A stretch of DNA of 37,280 nt from Fuerstiella sp. Lineage in GTDB: Bacteria > Planctomycetota > Planctomycetia > Planctomycetales > Planctomycetaceae. The number at the start of each line of letters is the position of its first letter. Positions within the stretch are counted from its first letter, which is position 1. Shown here piece by piece: positions 1-8,460 of this stretch. The stretch covers positions 1-37,280 of the forward strand of contig JAKVAY010000073.1 of assembly GCA_022447185.1 (NCBI GenBank), given 5' to 3'. The notes beneath the pieces are model-generated. The model did no database searches. It saw only the letters and a list, made by a program, of their open reading frames with translations, and was not told the DNA's origin. The translations under genes and the position numbers were made by a program.

Positions 1-139
1 GAATACTGGACCAGTCCCCAGCCAGTTTTCTTTTACTGCGCGTACAGATCGCAGAAACATTCACTTCATTCAGCTCACGTATCCCCTCGAAGTGGGTGTA
101 CCCCATAAAACCAATTCCGACGATACCGACGCGAAGCAT
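1..139 (-). CDS. Gfo/Idh/MocA family oxidoreductase, N-terminal part
   Basis: The reverse strand from 139 encodes 46 residues beginning MLRVGIVGIGFMGYTHFEGI, and the frame is open to the window edge, so the gene is cut by the window and not broken. GxGxMG after a short beta strand is the Rossmann NAD(P)-binding turn of the Gfo/Idh/MocA family, and the following AICTRSKRKLAGDW matches the second strand and the residues after it. The start is the ATG at 139-137, with a purine-rich AAGGGA about ten bases upstream. Family members are NAD(P)-dependent dehydrogenases, mostly of sugars or inositol, and are very numerous in planctomycetes. The substrate cannot be told from this fragment. Confidence 0.85.
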   Translation of the reverse strand, partial: MLRVGIVGIGFMGYTHFEGIRELNEVNVSAICTRSKRKLAGDWSSI

Positions 140-590
140 TTCTGGTGTCCCTTGCTGGTCGTGTTTCACAGGTGGTGTGAGCGATGGATTGATTTGAGTC
201 GAGGATGTCCTGACAGATTCGGCGTACCAGAAAGACCGTGGCTCCACGATGTTTCAGAACAGGACTCATTCCGGAATATCATTGACTGACCGTTGTATCG
301 ATGTCGCTGCTCCGGTCCCAGAAGACCATCTGGACGCGTAAAACACAAGTGACTGACTGCCAAACTGGCACTGACAGGGCCCTGCCTGTTTGTTGAGCAG
401 TCTTTCAAAGGCAGGACTGCCTGCTTTTCGGGCATGCTGTGTTTGTGTCGGAATTGGGGTTGGCAGTCCGGGATGCCACTGCTATCGTTCTGATACCGCA
501 GTCAGGTTGATGTCAGTAGGGGTGGTTGAATGGAATGGCTGTGAGCGGGGTGTTGGGGACACCGGCAATGGGTTGGTGGTTTCGATCGGT
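140..590. other. Intergenic region between oxidoreductase and csrA leader
   Basis: No convincing coding sequence: the open frames here lack family-like motifs and overlap one another on both strands. The only structure I see is a group of hairpins at 358-428, listed separately. It must hold the promoters of the leftward oxidoreductase and probably of csrA, but I cannot place a box with confidence. Confidence 0.5.
358..428 (+). promoter_or_regulatory. Hairpin group with alternative pairings, terminator-like
   Basis: Three short inverted repeats lie close together: TGCCA/TGGCA (358-370), the palindrome around 375-384, and GCAGG-ACTG-CCTGC (411-424) followed by TTTT (425-428). The GGCAGG at 410-415 can also pair with CCTGCC at 381-386, so the terminator-like hairpin and the upstream stem exclude each other, as in attenuators. 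It lies about 215 bases before csrA on the same strand. The stems are short (5-6 bp), so chance is a real alternative. Confidence 0.3.
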
Positions 591-641
591 ACAAGGAAGT
601 CCGAAACGGAAGTCCGAAACGGAAGGAAACGGTGAAACAGA
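591..641 (+). promoter_or_regulatory. csrA leader with tandem 13-base repeat carrying GGA motifs
   Basis: A 13-base unit (GGAAGTCCGAAAC) occurs twice head to tail at 595-607 and 608-620 and begins a third time at 621. This puts GGA at 595, 608, 621 and 625, the last two in the Shine-Dalgarno region of csrA. CsrA proteins bind GGA motifs in mRNA leaders, and E. coli CsrA represses its own translation through such sites. The array therefore suggests direct autoregulation, which is inferred. The AAGGA at 623-627 is 14 bases from the ATG. Confidence 0.5.
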
Positions 642-839
642 ATGTTGGTACTTTCACGAAAAGCGGGAGAGCGGATTCTCATTGGAGATGACGTAGCCAT
701 CACAGTTGTTCGGGTTGGTCCCAATTCAGTTCGCGTAGGCATCGAAGCACCGCGGAGCGTAAATGTTGTTCGTGACGAATTGTGCGACTTTGGTGATGCC
801 GAGCAGAAACCGGAAACGAATGAGGCTATTCCGCTCTGA
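642..839 (+). CDS. csrA: Carbon storage regulator CsrA
   Basis: This 65-residue protein begins MLVLSRKAGERILIGDD, followed by VVRVGPNSVRVGIEAP, the complete CsrA fold of five short strands. The RNA-contacting LSRK near the N-terminus and the RxGIEAP segment are both present. CsrA is a dimeric RNA-binding protein that blocks or alters translation of target mRNAs at GGA sites. In many bacteria it controls motility, attachment and carbon storage. The last 20 residues (CDFGDAEQKPETNEAIPL) form an acidic tail typical of length variation in the family. The gene stands alone, with a repeat leader upstream and a terminator 41 bases after the stop. No fliW or flagellar gene is seen here. Confidence 0.95.
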   Translation: MLVLSRKAGERILIGDDVAITVVRVGPNSVRVGIEAPRSVNVVRDELCDFGDAEQKPETNEAIPL

Positions 840-879
840 CCAATTGAATCCGTAAATTTGCGACAGACAGCTTTCGCAC

Positions 880-906
880 AAGCCGGGAAGATCTTTCCGG
901 CTTTTT
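880..906 (+). terminator. Rho-independent terminator after csrA
   Basis: AAGCCGG at 880-886 pairs with CCGGCTT at 897-903, and G-T, A-T and A-T pairs continue inward to a 4-base loop. The stem is about ten pairs and runs directly into TTTTT (902-906). The position, 41 bases past the csrA stop, fits the end of a monocistronic csrA transcript. Confidence 0.75.
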
Positions 907-1192
907 CTATGCGCCAACGGAGAATTGTGAAGGGGCCCCACGTCATTCGAGGCACCAAATGATTCTGAAAACTGCATCGATGTCAGCGAATTGGCAACAG
1001 TGATTGTGGGCGAAGCACTGGCTAAGTGGGTCAACTCAACACGCGACCCTGTGTGGTCACAGCCACCATGATTCATCGGATTGGCGGATATTGCCGGTGC
1101 TGCTTGGCAGCTGCCTTGCCTCGCGTTCCACGGATCGGTAAGACGCTCAACGCAATCACTGAACTTCGCAGCGGCAGACAGGGAACACGATC
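907..1192. other. Intergenic region before lysS
   Basis: About 290 bases with no supported gene. An open frame beginning at 1026 on the plus strand overlaps lysS in another frame and lacks any family-like sequence, so I treat it as chance. The lysS promoter should be here, but no clear boxes are visible. Confidence 0.5.
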
Positions 1193-2659
1193 ATGGTCGA
1201 TCGCTTTGAAAGAGCTCGTCTGGAAAAACTCGAAAAAATTCAATCGCTGGGACAGGATCCCTGGGGCCAGCGATTTGACAAGCATTCGGCCATTAGCGAT
1301 GTACGAGACGCTGTTCCTGATGAGTCCGGTGATGCGGGGAGTCAGGTACGTCTGGCGGGTCGAGTTATGCTGCGGCGTAAAGCCGGCAAGTTGAGATTTT
1401 ATGACGTAAAGGATCAAACCGGTCGTATTCAACTGCTGTTTTCCCGAGGTGACCTCAGTGAAGACCAGTGGGCCCTCATGGGCGCACTCGACCTTGGTGA
1501 TCTGATTGGCGTCGACGGTGTCACGTGGCGAACCGATTCCGGGGAGCCGTCGGTTAAGGTCTCGCAGCTGACCGTTTTGTGTAAATCGCTGTCGCAGCCA
1601 CCGGAGAAATTTCATGCTGTGAAGGATGTTGAAACGCTGCTGAGACAGCGTTACCTCGATCTGATTTACAACGACGGTGTCCTGGAACGTATGCTAAGTC
1701 GATCCGCCATTATCGACTCCGTACGACAGACACTGCGTGCCAGGAAGTTTCACGAAGTGGAGACGCCCGTTCTGCACTCGATTGCCGGTGGAGCCGCAGC
1801 ACGACCATTTGTGACACATCACAATACACTTGACATGGAGCTCTATTTGAGGATTGCGCTGGAACTGCATCTCAAACGACTGATGGTGGGGGGAATCGAG
1901 CGTGTGTTTGAGATCGGCCGGGTGTTTAGGAATGAGGGGGTTGATGCGACCCACAATCCCGAGTTCACCATGATCGAAATCTACCAGGCCTATGGCGACT
2001 ATGGCAGTATGATGGACCTGACCGAACAAATTGTGGTGGACGCTGCACTGGCCGCGTGCGGATCGCTGATAATTCCCTGGGGTGATGAAAAAATCGACTT
2101 CACTCCTCCATGGCCTCGTCGTCCCTACGCGGAGTTGTTTGCGGAGCACTCAGGCTGCGACATGCACGATTCCGCTGCAGTCGAGACAAAAGCCAGATCG
2201 CTAGGCATCGACACTGAAGGCAAACATGCGGATGTACTCATCAACGACGTCTTTGAAGAGACGGTGGAAGACCATCTCAAGGGACCTGTTTTCGTGATCG
2301 ACTATCCAGCCTCGATTTGTCCGCTGACAAAACGAAAACGCGACGACCCGAACATTGCCGAACGATTTGAATTATTTGTCAAAGGGATGGAACTGGCGAA
2401 TGCTTATACAGAACTCAATGATCCACTACTCCAGGAGGAGTTGTTTCGGACTCAGTTGGAAGGTCTGTCGGAAGAAGATTCTATGGCAAAAATGGATCAC
2501 GACTTTGTGAAGGCTCTTAAAGTTGGCATGCCTCCGGCCGGTGGCCTGGGTATCGGCATTGATCGTCTGGTCATGCTGCTTACCGACAGCCGTAGTATTC
2601 GTGATGTCATCTTCTTTCCACTGCTACGTAATGAGCCTGAAGGAACGGCCAGCCAGTGA
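1193..2659 (+). CDS. lysS: Lysyl-tRNA synthetase, class II
   Basis: This 488-residue protein charges tRNA-Lys with lysine in the cytoplasm. Residues about 50-140 form the OB-fold anticodon-binding domain ([21 protein letters not shown]). The class II catalytic core follows. It has motif 1 around [20 protein letters not shown] and the LysRS sequences THHN and LKRLMVGG. Motif 2 is FRNEG followed by [10 protein letters not shown], and motif 3 is [15 protein letters not shown] with SIRDVIFFP at the C-terminus. The length is that of bacterial LysRS. The ATG at 1193 has only a weak GGGAA upstream. Some residues differ from the common form ([11 protein letters not shown] where RIAPELYLKRL is usual), but no catalytic motif is missing. 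Confidence 0.97.
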   Translation: MVDRFERARLEKLEKIQSLGQDPWGQRFDKHSAISDVRDAVPDESGDAGSQVRLAGRVMLRRKAGKLRFYDVKDQTGRIQLLFSRGDLSEDQWALMGALDLGDLIGVDGVTWRTDSGEPSVKVSQLTVLCKSLSQPPEKFHAVKDVETLLRQRYLDLIYNDGVLERMLSRSAIIDSVRQTLRARKFHEVETPVLHSIAGGAAARPFVTHHNTLDMELYLRIALELHLKRLMVGGIERVFEIGRVFRNEGVDATHNPEFTMIEIYQAYGDYGSMMDLTEQIVVDAALAACGSLIIPWGDEKIDFTPPWPRRPYAELFAEHSGCDMHDSAAVETKARSLGIDTEGKHADVLINDVFEETVEDHLKGPVFVIDYPASICPLTKRKRDDPNIAERFELFVKGMELANAYTELNDPLLQEELFRTQLEGLSEEDSMAKMDHDFVKALKVGMPPAGGLGIGIDRLVMLLTDSRSIRDVIFFPLLRNEPEGTASQ

Positions 2660-2934
2660 CTGTAACGATGGTGCGAGCTGATATAGATCGCGCAGCACAA
2701 GGGAATCTGTTGTCTGGTGTTGTCATGGATGGCAACACGATGTCTTTCGAGCAGTCTGGACCGGCACTGATACTGAACTGTTCGGATGGCTATTGCTTGT
2801 CGCGGCTCAGCAGGAGCGTTGTCCTTCCACATCGATGCCGCACCCAATTTCCGGACAGCCGTTGAGTGGCCGATGTACTGATCACGGAGGACGTTGGTTC
2901 AAGGCGTCACCTCGAATTGACGACCGTCCACTGA
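2660..2934. other. Region after lysS, no intact gene
   Basis: No supported gene. A 69-residue frame from 2656 overlaps the lysS stop (GTGA) but has no protein-like features. This stretch precedes the relic at 2935-3372 and may be decayed 5' sequence of that gene, but I cannot align it to the intact neighbour. Confidence 0.4.
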
Positions 2935-3372
2935 AGGTCTGCATTCTGTCGCACTCAGCCAAAATGCGATCTTCCGGAAAAACGTCCGGAACTCTCGCTC
3001 TATGCGATTGAAAATTACTACGTGGGTCCGTGCCGGATTCGTCGATTCACTCTGCGCGTGGATGGTTTCGTACCCGTGAACGCTCCGTACAGTGGTGGTG
3101 CGATGATGACGGTGCCAGTGAAATTTCAGGGAGGTCAGTTTGAGATCAATTATGCCACGTCGGCAATCGGAAGCGTGTGGTGTGCTCTCCTGGATGGTGG
3201 TGCGCCACTGGACGGTTACGCGTTGGAGGACTGTGAGGAGATCTGCGGTGATGAACTCGAACGTAGTTGTGCGGTGGAACAACGGTACCGATGTTGGCGC
3301 TCTGGCAGGCAGGACACTGCGCTTCTGGTCTCACTCAGGGACGCGGATCTCTACTCGTTTCGATTCAGATAG
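2935..3372 (+). pseudogene. Relic of a secreted beta-propeller protein, C-terminal domain only
   Basis: The frame is open from just after a stop at 2932 to a stop at 3370. From about 2974 it reads LPEKRPELSLYAIENYYVG, then RRFTLRVDGFVPVNAPYSGG, and it ends DADLYSFRF. This is the C-terminal domain that follows the five-bladed propeller in many planctomycete GH32/GH43-like proteins. It matches the end of the intact gene on the opposite strand at 3549-5057 (GYALEDC against GYDLADC, DADLYSFRF against DADLYAFQF). No propeller precedes it and there is no credible start codon, so I call it the 3' remnant of a lost paralogue. A small free-standing protein from the GTG at 3022 is possible but less likely. 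Confidence 0.65.
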
Positions 3373-3548
3373 GATCTGAATGCGGGGCAATCAGGCCAAC
3401 GAATGGCTATGCGCAGATTCCGGTTGTCATGTCTCGAATATCGGCGTGTTCAACATCGCGATCTGTTGTCAGTGCGGCAGGCTGTTGTCCACGATTCAGC
3501 GATCTGATGTCATTCGGTTTAGTATGATCATGAATCAGGCCATCCTGT

Positions 3549-5057
3549 TCAGTCACCGTCTGTGAACTGAAATGCGTAGAGGTCTGCGTCTTGGATTTTG
3601 ATGTGCAATCGGATCGATTGACCAGTGATGTGCTGAATGTCACTGCCGGATTTCCACGAGACCGTCTGATTGACATCATCCTCTCTGAGCGGATTGCAGT
3701 CTGCAAGGTCGTATCCCGGAAGTGGTTCGTTGTTATCACCAATCAACGCAACCCTTGCCTGACCACCATCGTGGACCGCGAGGTTCAATCGCAGACGGTT
3801 GCCGGACGAGATGATTTGTCTGGTGATGAGTTTTCCTGGCTGTTGTCCTGCGCTGAGGGATACAAAGCCGTCACGCCGCAGTACAGCCAGGCACACGGTT
3901 CCAGCTTTCTTGTCGGCGTCTTTCGGCCGTGCTCGATATTTGATTCCCGTGTAGTAAAACCATAATTCATCTCCGCGAACCACAGGCGCGGTTGGGCCAA
4001 TGAGCTGCGTCAGATCATAGGCGCCAGTCCCCAGCATGGACGGACCGATGAACGTGTGGCGATCACCAAGGCGGTTGAATGTCTTCAGGTCTCGACCTGC
4101 CACGAGCTGAATCAAATGGAAACCGTCTTTGTTCCAGCGGTTGCCATTGGAATGAAACATGGCGGGTGTGCCTATGTAGAATTCTTCGTATCGAAACAGC
4201 CCAACGTTATACACGTCCACTCGGGGCTTGGCCGTTTTTCCCTTATACGTGTCTGAAATTTTCCACAACGGCCTCTGAAGTTGATACCTGGTGTCAGCTT
4301 GTCGAGCGTCCATTTGTTTTATGCCGAGCTCCTGGTCAAGTTCGTCGGCGTGAAACAGTACGCCGGTATCTTTCCAGTTGGTGAAATCCCGGCTCGTCCA
4401 GATTCCGTGTGAACGCCCGTAAGGTCCGCGGCGTTTCAACGTTGCGATAAAGATTCTGTTTGCTGGATCGTAAGAGAGATTCGACTCATCCTGTGAGGGG
4501 AGTTCATCAGCTTCGAGCAGTGTCCAGTCGATACCATTGGCGCTCACCATAGGTCTTCGATTGATCACCCCGTAAAATCCCTTGAAACGTCGGTTGGGGT
4601 CGGGATCATCCGGGTCGTAAACCACGTTGGCGATGCCATTGTCAGGCCAGGAATCACCGGGTACGACGGACAAAAAATTATTCTCCAGTGATCCATTGAT
4701 TTCTGTCTGGCCCAGCGTCGGTCGGGTCCAGTGGAGTCCGTCTTTGCTTTCTGCGTACGAGGTCCCGGCCAGGTCAGGGATGTTTGTGGAGGTGATCATC
4801 CACACCTTGAACACGCCTTTTTCTTTATCCCAAATCGGTGCGCAGCGGATCTGCAGCGTTGTTTCCCACGGTTGATCTGGTTCTATGACAGCACCATGCT
4901 TGACGGGCTGATGCATCCTTTGCTGCAGGTCGTCAATCTGACTGATCACAAAGTTATCTAGAAACAGTTGCCGCTGTGACCCAATGTGGACTGGCTCCTG
5001 AGCCAGGCAGGCGTTGGGAAGTATGGACAGTAAGCAGACGAATGCTGTGTCTTTCAT
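3549..5057 (-). CDS. Secreted five-bladed beta-propeller protein, GH32/GH43-like
   Basis: Starting at the ATG at 5057, which follows a strong GGAAGGA, the product has 502 residues with a signal peptide (MKDTAFVCLLSILPNACLAQ) and is probably exported. An alternative ATG at 5081 would put the ribosome site inside the gene. Residues about 25-410 carry repeated blade sequences of the GH32/GH43 propeller type (SYAESKDGLHWTRP, GIWTSRDFTNWKDTG, ELWFYYTGIKYR, AVLRRDGFVSLSAG). A C-terminal beta-sandwich ends DADLYAFQF. Relatives in planctomycetes are annotated as glycosyl hydrolase-like proteins of unknown substrate. I could not assign a catalytic acid pair, so activity on a sugar polymer is an inference. 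The relic at 2935-3372 is a decayed paralogue of its C-terminus. Confidence 0.8.
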   Translation of the reverse strand: MKDTAFVCLLSILPNACLAQEPVHIGSQRQLFLDNFVISQIDDLQQRMHQPVKHGAVIEPDQPWETTLQIRCAPIWDKEKGVFKVWMITSTNIPDLAGTSYAESKDGLHWTRPTLGQTEINGSLENNFLSVVPGDSWPDNGIANVVYDPDDPDPNRRFKGFYGVINRRPMVSANGIDWTLLEADELPSQDESNLSYDPANRIFIATLKRRGPYGRSHGIWTSRDFTNWKDTGVLFHADELDQELGIKQMDARQADTRYQLQRPLWKISDTYKGKTAKPRVDVYNVGLFRYEEFYIGTPAMFHSNGNRWNKDGFHLIQLVAGRDLKTFNRLGDRHTFIGPSMLGTGAYDLTQLIGPTAPVVRGDELWFYYTGIKYRARPKDADKKAGTVCLAVLRRDGFVSLSAGQQPGKLITRQIISSGNRLRLNLAVHDGGQARVALIGDNNEPLPGYDLADCNPLREDDVNQTVSWKSGSDIQHITGQSIRLHIKIQDADLYAFQFTDGD

Positions 5058-5530
5058 TGTTGTCCTTCCCGGGAATGTCACTGCGTTTCAGTATCACACG
5101 CCAAAGGCGAGCTTTCCCTGCTACCCCTCAGCCAAATGGACAGAATGTTGATGAAGCTGCTGGCTTCATGGGCCAAAGACGAGGGCAATGCGACGATTCA
5201 GATCAACAATGTCGTGTCTGGCCTGAAACGTGATGATCTTTAGGCAGCCATCATCAGGCTCGGTTGCTCGGGAAGCAGGGCAGACGGCATTTTGCACTGG
5301 GATTTGAGGAGATAACCACGGTTTTCTGTCGATTAAGCCAGACCGATGCGGCGGTGATGAATGAGGATATCTGCTGCGAGTCTGACAATCATATGGAAGT
5401 ATTTCACGTGTTGACTCAAACTGAAATCTGAATCACAGCAGTCATACGAAGATATCGAAGATGATTGTCAGTACCAGCGATCACAGGGCCAGATGTCCGT
5501 CTGCCAGTCGGGAACTGGTTGACGCATCCG
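5058..5530. other. Intergenic region upstream of the propeller gene
   Basis: About 470 bases without a supported gene. The only tidy small frame is 5136-5243 on the plus strand (35 codons, LLASWAKDEGNATIQINNV near the middle). It has no ribosome site and no recognised relatives. The promoter of the leftward propeller gene should lie near 5060-5150. Confidence 0.4.
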
Positions 5531-6325
5531 TCACGATGCGGCTGTCTTTTCTGATCGCCGAACGGGCACGCGCCGGATGCGGTGGCCTGCCAGACGAAGG
5601 ATACCAGTCAGAGCTCCGATGGCTTCCTGCCAGTTGATCTTCGTGACTCCGTGGCGACGGTCTTCGAACATGATGGGGATTTCGTCGAATGTGCAACCCA
5701 CCACGCGACACCGATAGAGCACCTCTTCCAGAAAGACATAGCCCGTTGAAATAACTCGATCCCAGTCGATTTCAGCAAGTTTTGTCACTCGGTAGCAACG
5801 GTAACTGCCGCTGTTATCCAGGGTTTTCAGTCCCAGCAGCCCGCGAGCGTACAGGTTAATACAGCGGCTGATTAATCGGCGACGCCAGTTCCACTGAACG
5901 GCCCCGCCACCTTCAACATACCTTGAGCCAATCGCGACATCGCAATTCTGAATACAGGCGAGCAGATCAGGAATATATCTAGGATCGTGGCTGAAATCGG
6001 CATCCAGATTGATCAGCAAATCGTAGTCATGCGTAATTGCGTATTGAAAGCCGGCCAGCATCGCTGTGCCAAGTCCAAGTTTGCCCGATCGAGTCAGGAT
6101 CAGAACGTGCGAGTCGGTCATGCCGAGATCTTTGACGGCGTCCGAGGTTCCATCCGGAGAATTATCGTCGATGACAAGAATATCTGCGGTGGGTGCCACT
6201 GCGCGCAGATCCGGAATCAGCTGGCGAATATTTTCCAGCTCATTATAGGTACAGACTGTAATCAGCAGACGCTGCATGTGTTGAGTCGGGGCGGAATAAC
6301 ACTCAGGCAAAACCTGGCGGGTCAT
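5531..6325 (-). CDS. Family 2 glycosyltransferase, polyprenol-phosphate mannose synthase-like
   Basis: This 264-residue cytoplasmic GT-A glycosyltransferase resembles the catalytic domain of dolichol/polyprenol-phosphate mannose synthase. Such enzymes move mannose or a similar sugar from a nucleotide sugar to a lipid phosphate carrier. Motifs from the N-terminus are TVCTYNELENI, VIDDNSPDGT (53-60), LINLDADFSHDP with the metal-binding DAD at 108-110, AIGSRYVEGG, and the GSYRCYR and FLEEVLYRC segments. There is no C-terminal membrane domain, as in the short bacterial Ppm1-type enzymes. The start at 6325 shares ATGA with the stop of the upstream methyltransferase, so the pair is probably translationally coupled. 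An internal ATG at 6277 would also keep the whole domain. The acceptor is unknown. Confidence 0.85.
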   Translation of the reverse strand: MTRQVLPECYSAPTQHMQRLLITVCTYNELENIRQLIPDLRAVAPTADILVIDDNSPDGTSDAVKDLGMTDSHVLILTRSGKLGLGTAMLAGFQYAITHDYDLLINLDADFSHDPRYIPDLLACIQNCDVAIGSRYVEGGGAVQWNWRRRLISRCINLYARGLLGLKTLDNSGSYRCYRVTKLAEIDWDRVISTGYVFLEEVLYRCRVVGCTFDEIPIMFEDRRHGVTKINWQEAIGALTGILRLAGHRIRRVPVRRSEKTAAS

Positions 6326-7551
6326 TTCGGAAAAATGTCAGCAGGTGGTTGCAGGAGTTCGAATTCCTGCAACCTACGCTGAAGGTGAAGATCAGGAATT
6401 TGAAATACGCTGCAGAATTGCTTCAGCTCGTGGGTGACCTGTTCCAGTTGTGGACTTTCGCTGTTTGAGTTGCGTCGGACTGCTCGTATCAGCAGATTCT
6501 TTGCCGTGTGTTCCATGTCGACGAATTCGAGGACCTGGGTCTGGTATCCGACCTGTTCCAGCAGCGCAGATCGAACAGCGTCGGTTGTCAGTGCACAAAA
6601 ACGTTCCTGCAGGATTCCGTGACGCGAGAGCAACGGAATCTGCCCGGCCTTAACAACGGCATTGAGTTCGTGCTGGCAACAGGGTACCGACAAAATTACA
6701 TCCGTCCCCCATCGCACCGCCTGAGAGATCGCATCGTCGGTGGCAGTGTTACACGCGTGCAGCGACACCACAAGATGGATGTGGTCTGAGGGACTGTATG
6801 TGCTGATGTCACCCTGTTCAAAGTGAATTCCGACCAGTCCCAGTGATTCGACGATTTTGTGGCAGGTCTGCACAACATCGTTACGGCGGTCCAGGCCGGT
6901 AATGGCCACACGGCGCTGTGCGATCTGAGTGAGATAATAATGCGTCGCGAAAGTCAGGTAACTCTTTCCACATCCGAAATCGACGATGTGAATCACATCC
7001 TCATGCGGAAGTTTGTCGACGACATCGGCAATGAATTCGACATAACGATTGATCTGCCGAAATTTGTGAAAATGCCTGGATCGAACCTGTCCTGTCGGCG
7101 TCATAATGCCCGTCTGGACCAGGAATGGTACTGGTTGACCTTCCGGGATGAGGTATTGCCGCTTGCGGTTATGATCGGTACTGATGCTACTGTTTGATGG
7201 AGTACTCGCGTGTTTCTCCTGTATCAGCCGACATTTTCCCCGACGGCTGAAACGGGCCGACCACTGTCGTCCCTCGACCGCCAGGTGGATATGACGATAA
7301 CTTATTCCGATGGATGCTCGCAGTGCAGTCAGGATGGCCTGTGGATCGTGGTTTTCGTGAAACGCCTGTGAACCTCGTAGTCCCGACCACTGATAGAACT
7401 GTTTTTCCTTCAACATGATCGGTCGGATTTCCACACGGTTCGTGGTTGTCTGGCTGCGCCGGGTTGGCTGGCTCAGCACAACGCGCTGGAGAGTTCCTTC
7501 ACCGACACCGCTTTCGATCACGTCAAACAGGTTTTCGGCGTCGTCATTCAT
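6322..7551 (-). CDS. SAM-dependent methyltransferase of the GSTCD/METTL25 type
   Basis: This 409-residue protein has a Rossmann methyltransferase domain of the PF13679 type. The SAM-binding motif I is DFGCGKSYLT (191-200), the end of the second strand is GLDRR (219-223), SLHACNTATDDA is at 263-274, and SVPCCQHEL is at 288-296. The last two motifs are typical of this family, whose human members GSTCD and METTL25 are poorly understood. The N-terminal 160 residues are basic and contain FYQWSGL; I do not recognise a domain there, though substrate or RNA binding would fit. The gene overlaps the glycosyltransferase by four bases (ATGA). The GGAAA before the ATG at 7551 is a weak ribosome site. The substrate is unknown. 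Confidence 0.8.
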   Translation of the reverse strand: MNDDAENLFDVIESGVGEGTLQRVVLSQPTRRSQTTTNRVEIRPIMLKEKQFYQWSGLRGSQAFHENHDPQAILTALRASIGISYRHIHLAVEGRQWSARFSRRGKCRLIQEKHASTPSNSSISTDHNRKRQYLIPEGQPVPFLVQTGIMTPTGQVRSRHFHKFRQINRYVEFIADVVDKLPHEDVIHIVDFGCGKSYLTFATHYYLTQIAQRRVAITGLDRRNDVVQTCHKIVESLGLVGIHFEQGDISTYSPSDHIHLVVSLHACNTATDDAISQAVRWGTDVILSVPCCQHELNAVVKAGQIPLLSRHGILQERFCALTTDAVRSALLEQVGYQTQVLEFVDMEHTAKNLLIRAVRRNSNSESPQLEQVTHELKQFCSVFQIPDLHLQRRLQEFELLQPPADIFPK

Positions 7552-7790
7552 GATCGCATTTCCAGCAGTGGCCGATACAATTCATAATACTCTGCATCCG
7601 ATTGGCTGAAGACCTACCTGAATAGTTTTGCCGGCTCAGCCGAGTGTGTCTTCCAGTATGAGAGTGACTATCACTTTCCTGTTCCAGTGTTGATCTTATT
7701 CGGACACTCAAAGCAGATACTTCCCGCCGGGTTGGCTGTGAACGTACAGTTCAATGAGGCTCTGGCAACCTACATCTCTGGATACGCTGA

Positions 7791-7967
7791 ATGGCTCTGA
7801 ACAAGAAGCAAAAGAAGCAGATTGACGCTGCAAAGAACAAGATTCAGCGAGTTCAGTTGCTGTTGAATGCAGCTCGCCAGCAGCCTGACGACCCGGAAGA
7901 GATCCCGCGAATGGAAGCTCAGATGGTCGAGCTTCGTGCAGAAATCGAGAAAATTCGCAATGGCTGA
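7791..7967 (+). CDS. Small helical protein of 58 residues
   Basis: This short frame reads [20 protein letters not shown] and ends [11 protein letters not shown]. It looks like two charged amphipathic helices (about 4-28 and 37-56) separated by [10 protein letters not shown], a helical hairpin or short coiled coil. Its stop overlaps the start of the next gene: the ATG at 7960 lies inside AATGGCTGA, so the two are probably translated together. I recall similar small lysine-rich proteins from other planctomycetes without a known role. The overlap points to work alongside the Tsr3-like protein, perhaps on RNA or ribosomes, which is speculative. No strong Shine-Dalgarno precedes 7791. Confidence 0.7.
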   Translation: MALNKKQKKQIDAAKNKIQRVQLLLNAARQQPDDPEEIPRMEAQMVELRAEIEKIRNG

Positions 7968-8460
7968 TCAGGATTCTGCCGAAATCAGGTGGCCGCCGAC
8001 CGTGATGGTCGTTCACCCACGGGAGCGCCCTTCGAAGTGCACCGTGGAGCCACTTCGTGGCCGAGAGGACTTCCTGTTCGTACGATTTCCGACCAAAGTC
8101 CCCATTCCTCTTGACCGCTATATTCGTCTTGGCATGGGAGGTCCGGAACTGTCGGAATCAGACTCTGACAGGGGTCTGCTGGTTCTGGACGGTACCTGGA
8201 AGCTTGCCTCACGTATGGAACCCTTTTACTCTGATTTGCCCGTGAGATCTCTCCCTGCCGTTATTACGGCATATCCTCGCGTGTCTCAGCTCTACCAGGA
8301 TCCGGAGGATGGGCTGGCGACGATTGAAGCTGTTTATGTGGCTCATCGGCTGATGCGCCGGCCGGTTAGTGGCTTGCTGGATCACTATCACTGGAAGGAT
8401 CAGTTTCTGGAACTGAACGGATGGGCGGCAGACCAGAACGTGCCGGTTGCCGGACCTTAG
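7960..8460 (+). CDS. Tsr3/DTW-superfamily protein, putative aminocarboxypropyltransferase
   Basis: The product has 166 residues. The N-terminal [17 protein letters not shown] resembles the DPKKCTGxKL start of archaeal and eukaryotic Tsr3. The middle has [14 protein letters not shown], the position of the D-x-W motif of the Tsr3/DTW (DUF367) superfamily. [14 protein letters not shown] and [14 protein letters not shown] match its later conserved blocks. Tsr3 transfers the 3-amino-3-carboxypropyl group of SAM to a pseudouridine derivative in small-subunit rRNA, while DTW enzymes such as TapT do the same on tRNA uridine. The mixed features mean the target here, rRNA or tRNA, is open. The ATG at 7960 overlaps the previous stop, and later starts would cut the conserved N-terminus. 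Confidence 0.75.
   Translation: MADQDSAEIRWPPTVMVVHPRERPSKCTVEPLRGREDFLFVRFPTKVPIPLDRYIRLGMGGPELSESDSDRGLLVLDGTWKLASRMEPFYSDLPVRSLPAVITAYPRVSQLYQDPEDGLATIEAVYVAHRLMRRPVSGLLDHYHWKDQFLELNGWAADQNVPVAGP

Noticed and set aside
1026..1394. 122-codon plus-strand frame ahead of and overlapping lysS
   Set aside because: It overlaps the confident lysS start by 200 bases in another frame and has no motif.
2656..2865. 69-codon frame overlapping the lysS stop by GTGA
   Set aside because: The overlap looks like coupling, but the protein has no domain, no hydrophobic pattern and no homologue I recognise.
5136..5243. 35-codon frame with LLASWAKDEGNATIQINNV upstream of the propeller gene
   Set aside because: There is no ribosome site and no known relative, and the neighbouring frames are full of stops. 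It could be a gene relic, but nothing aligns.
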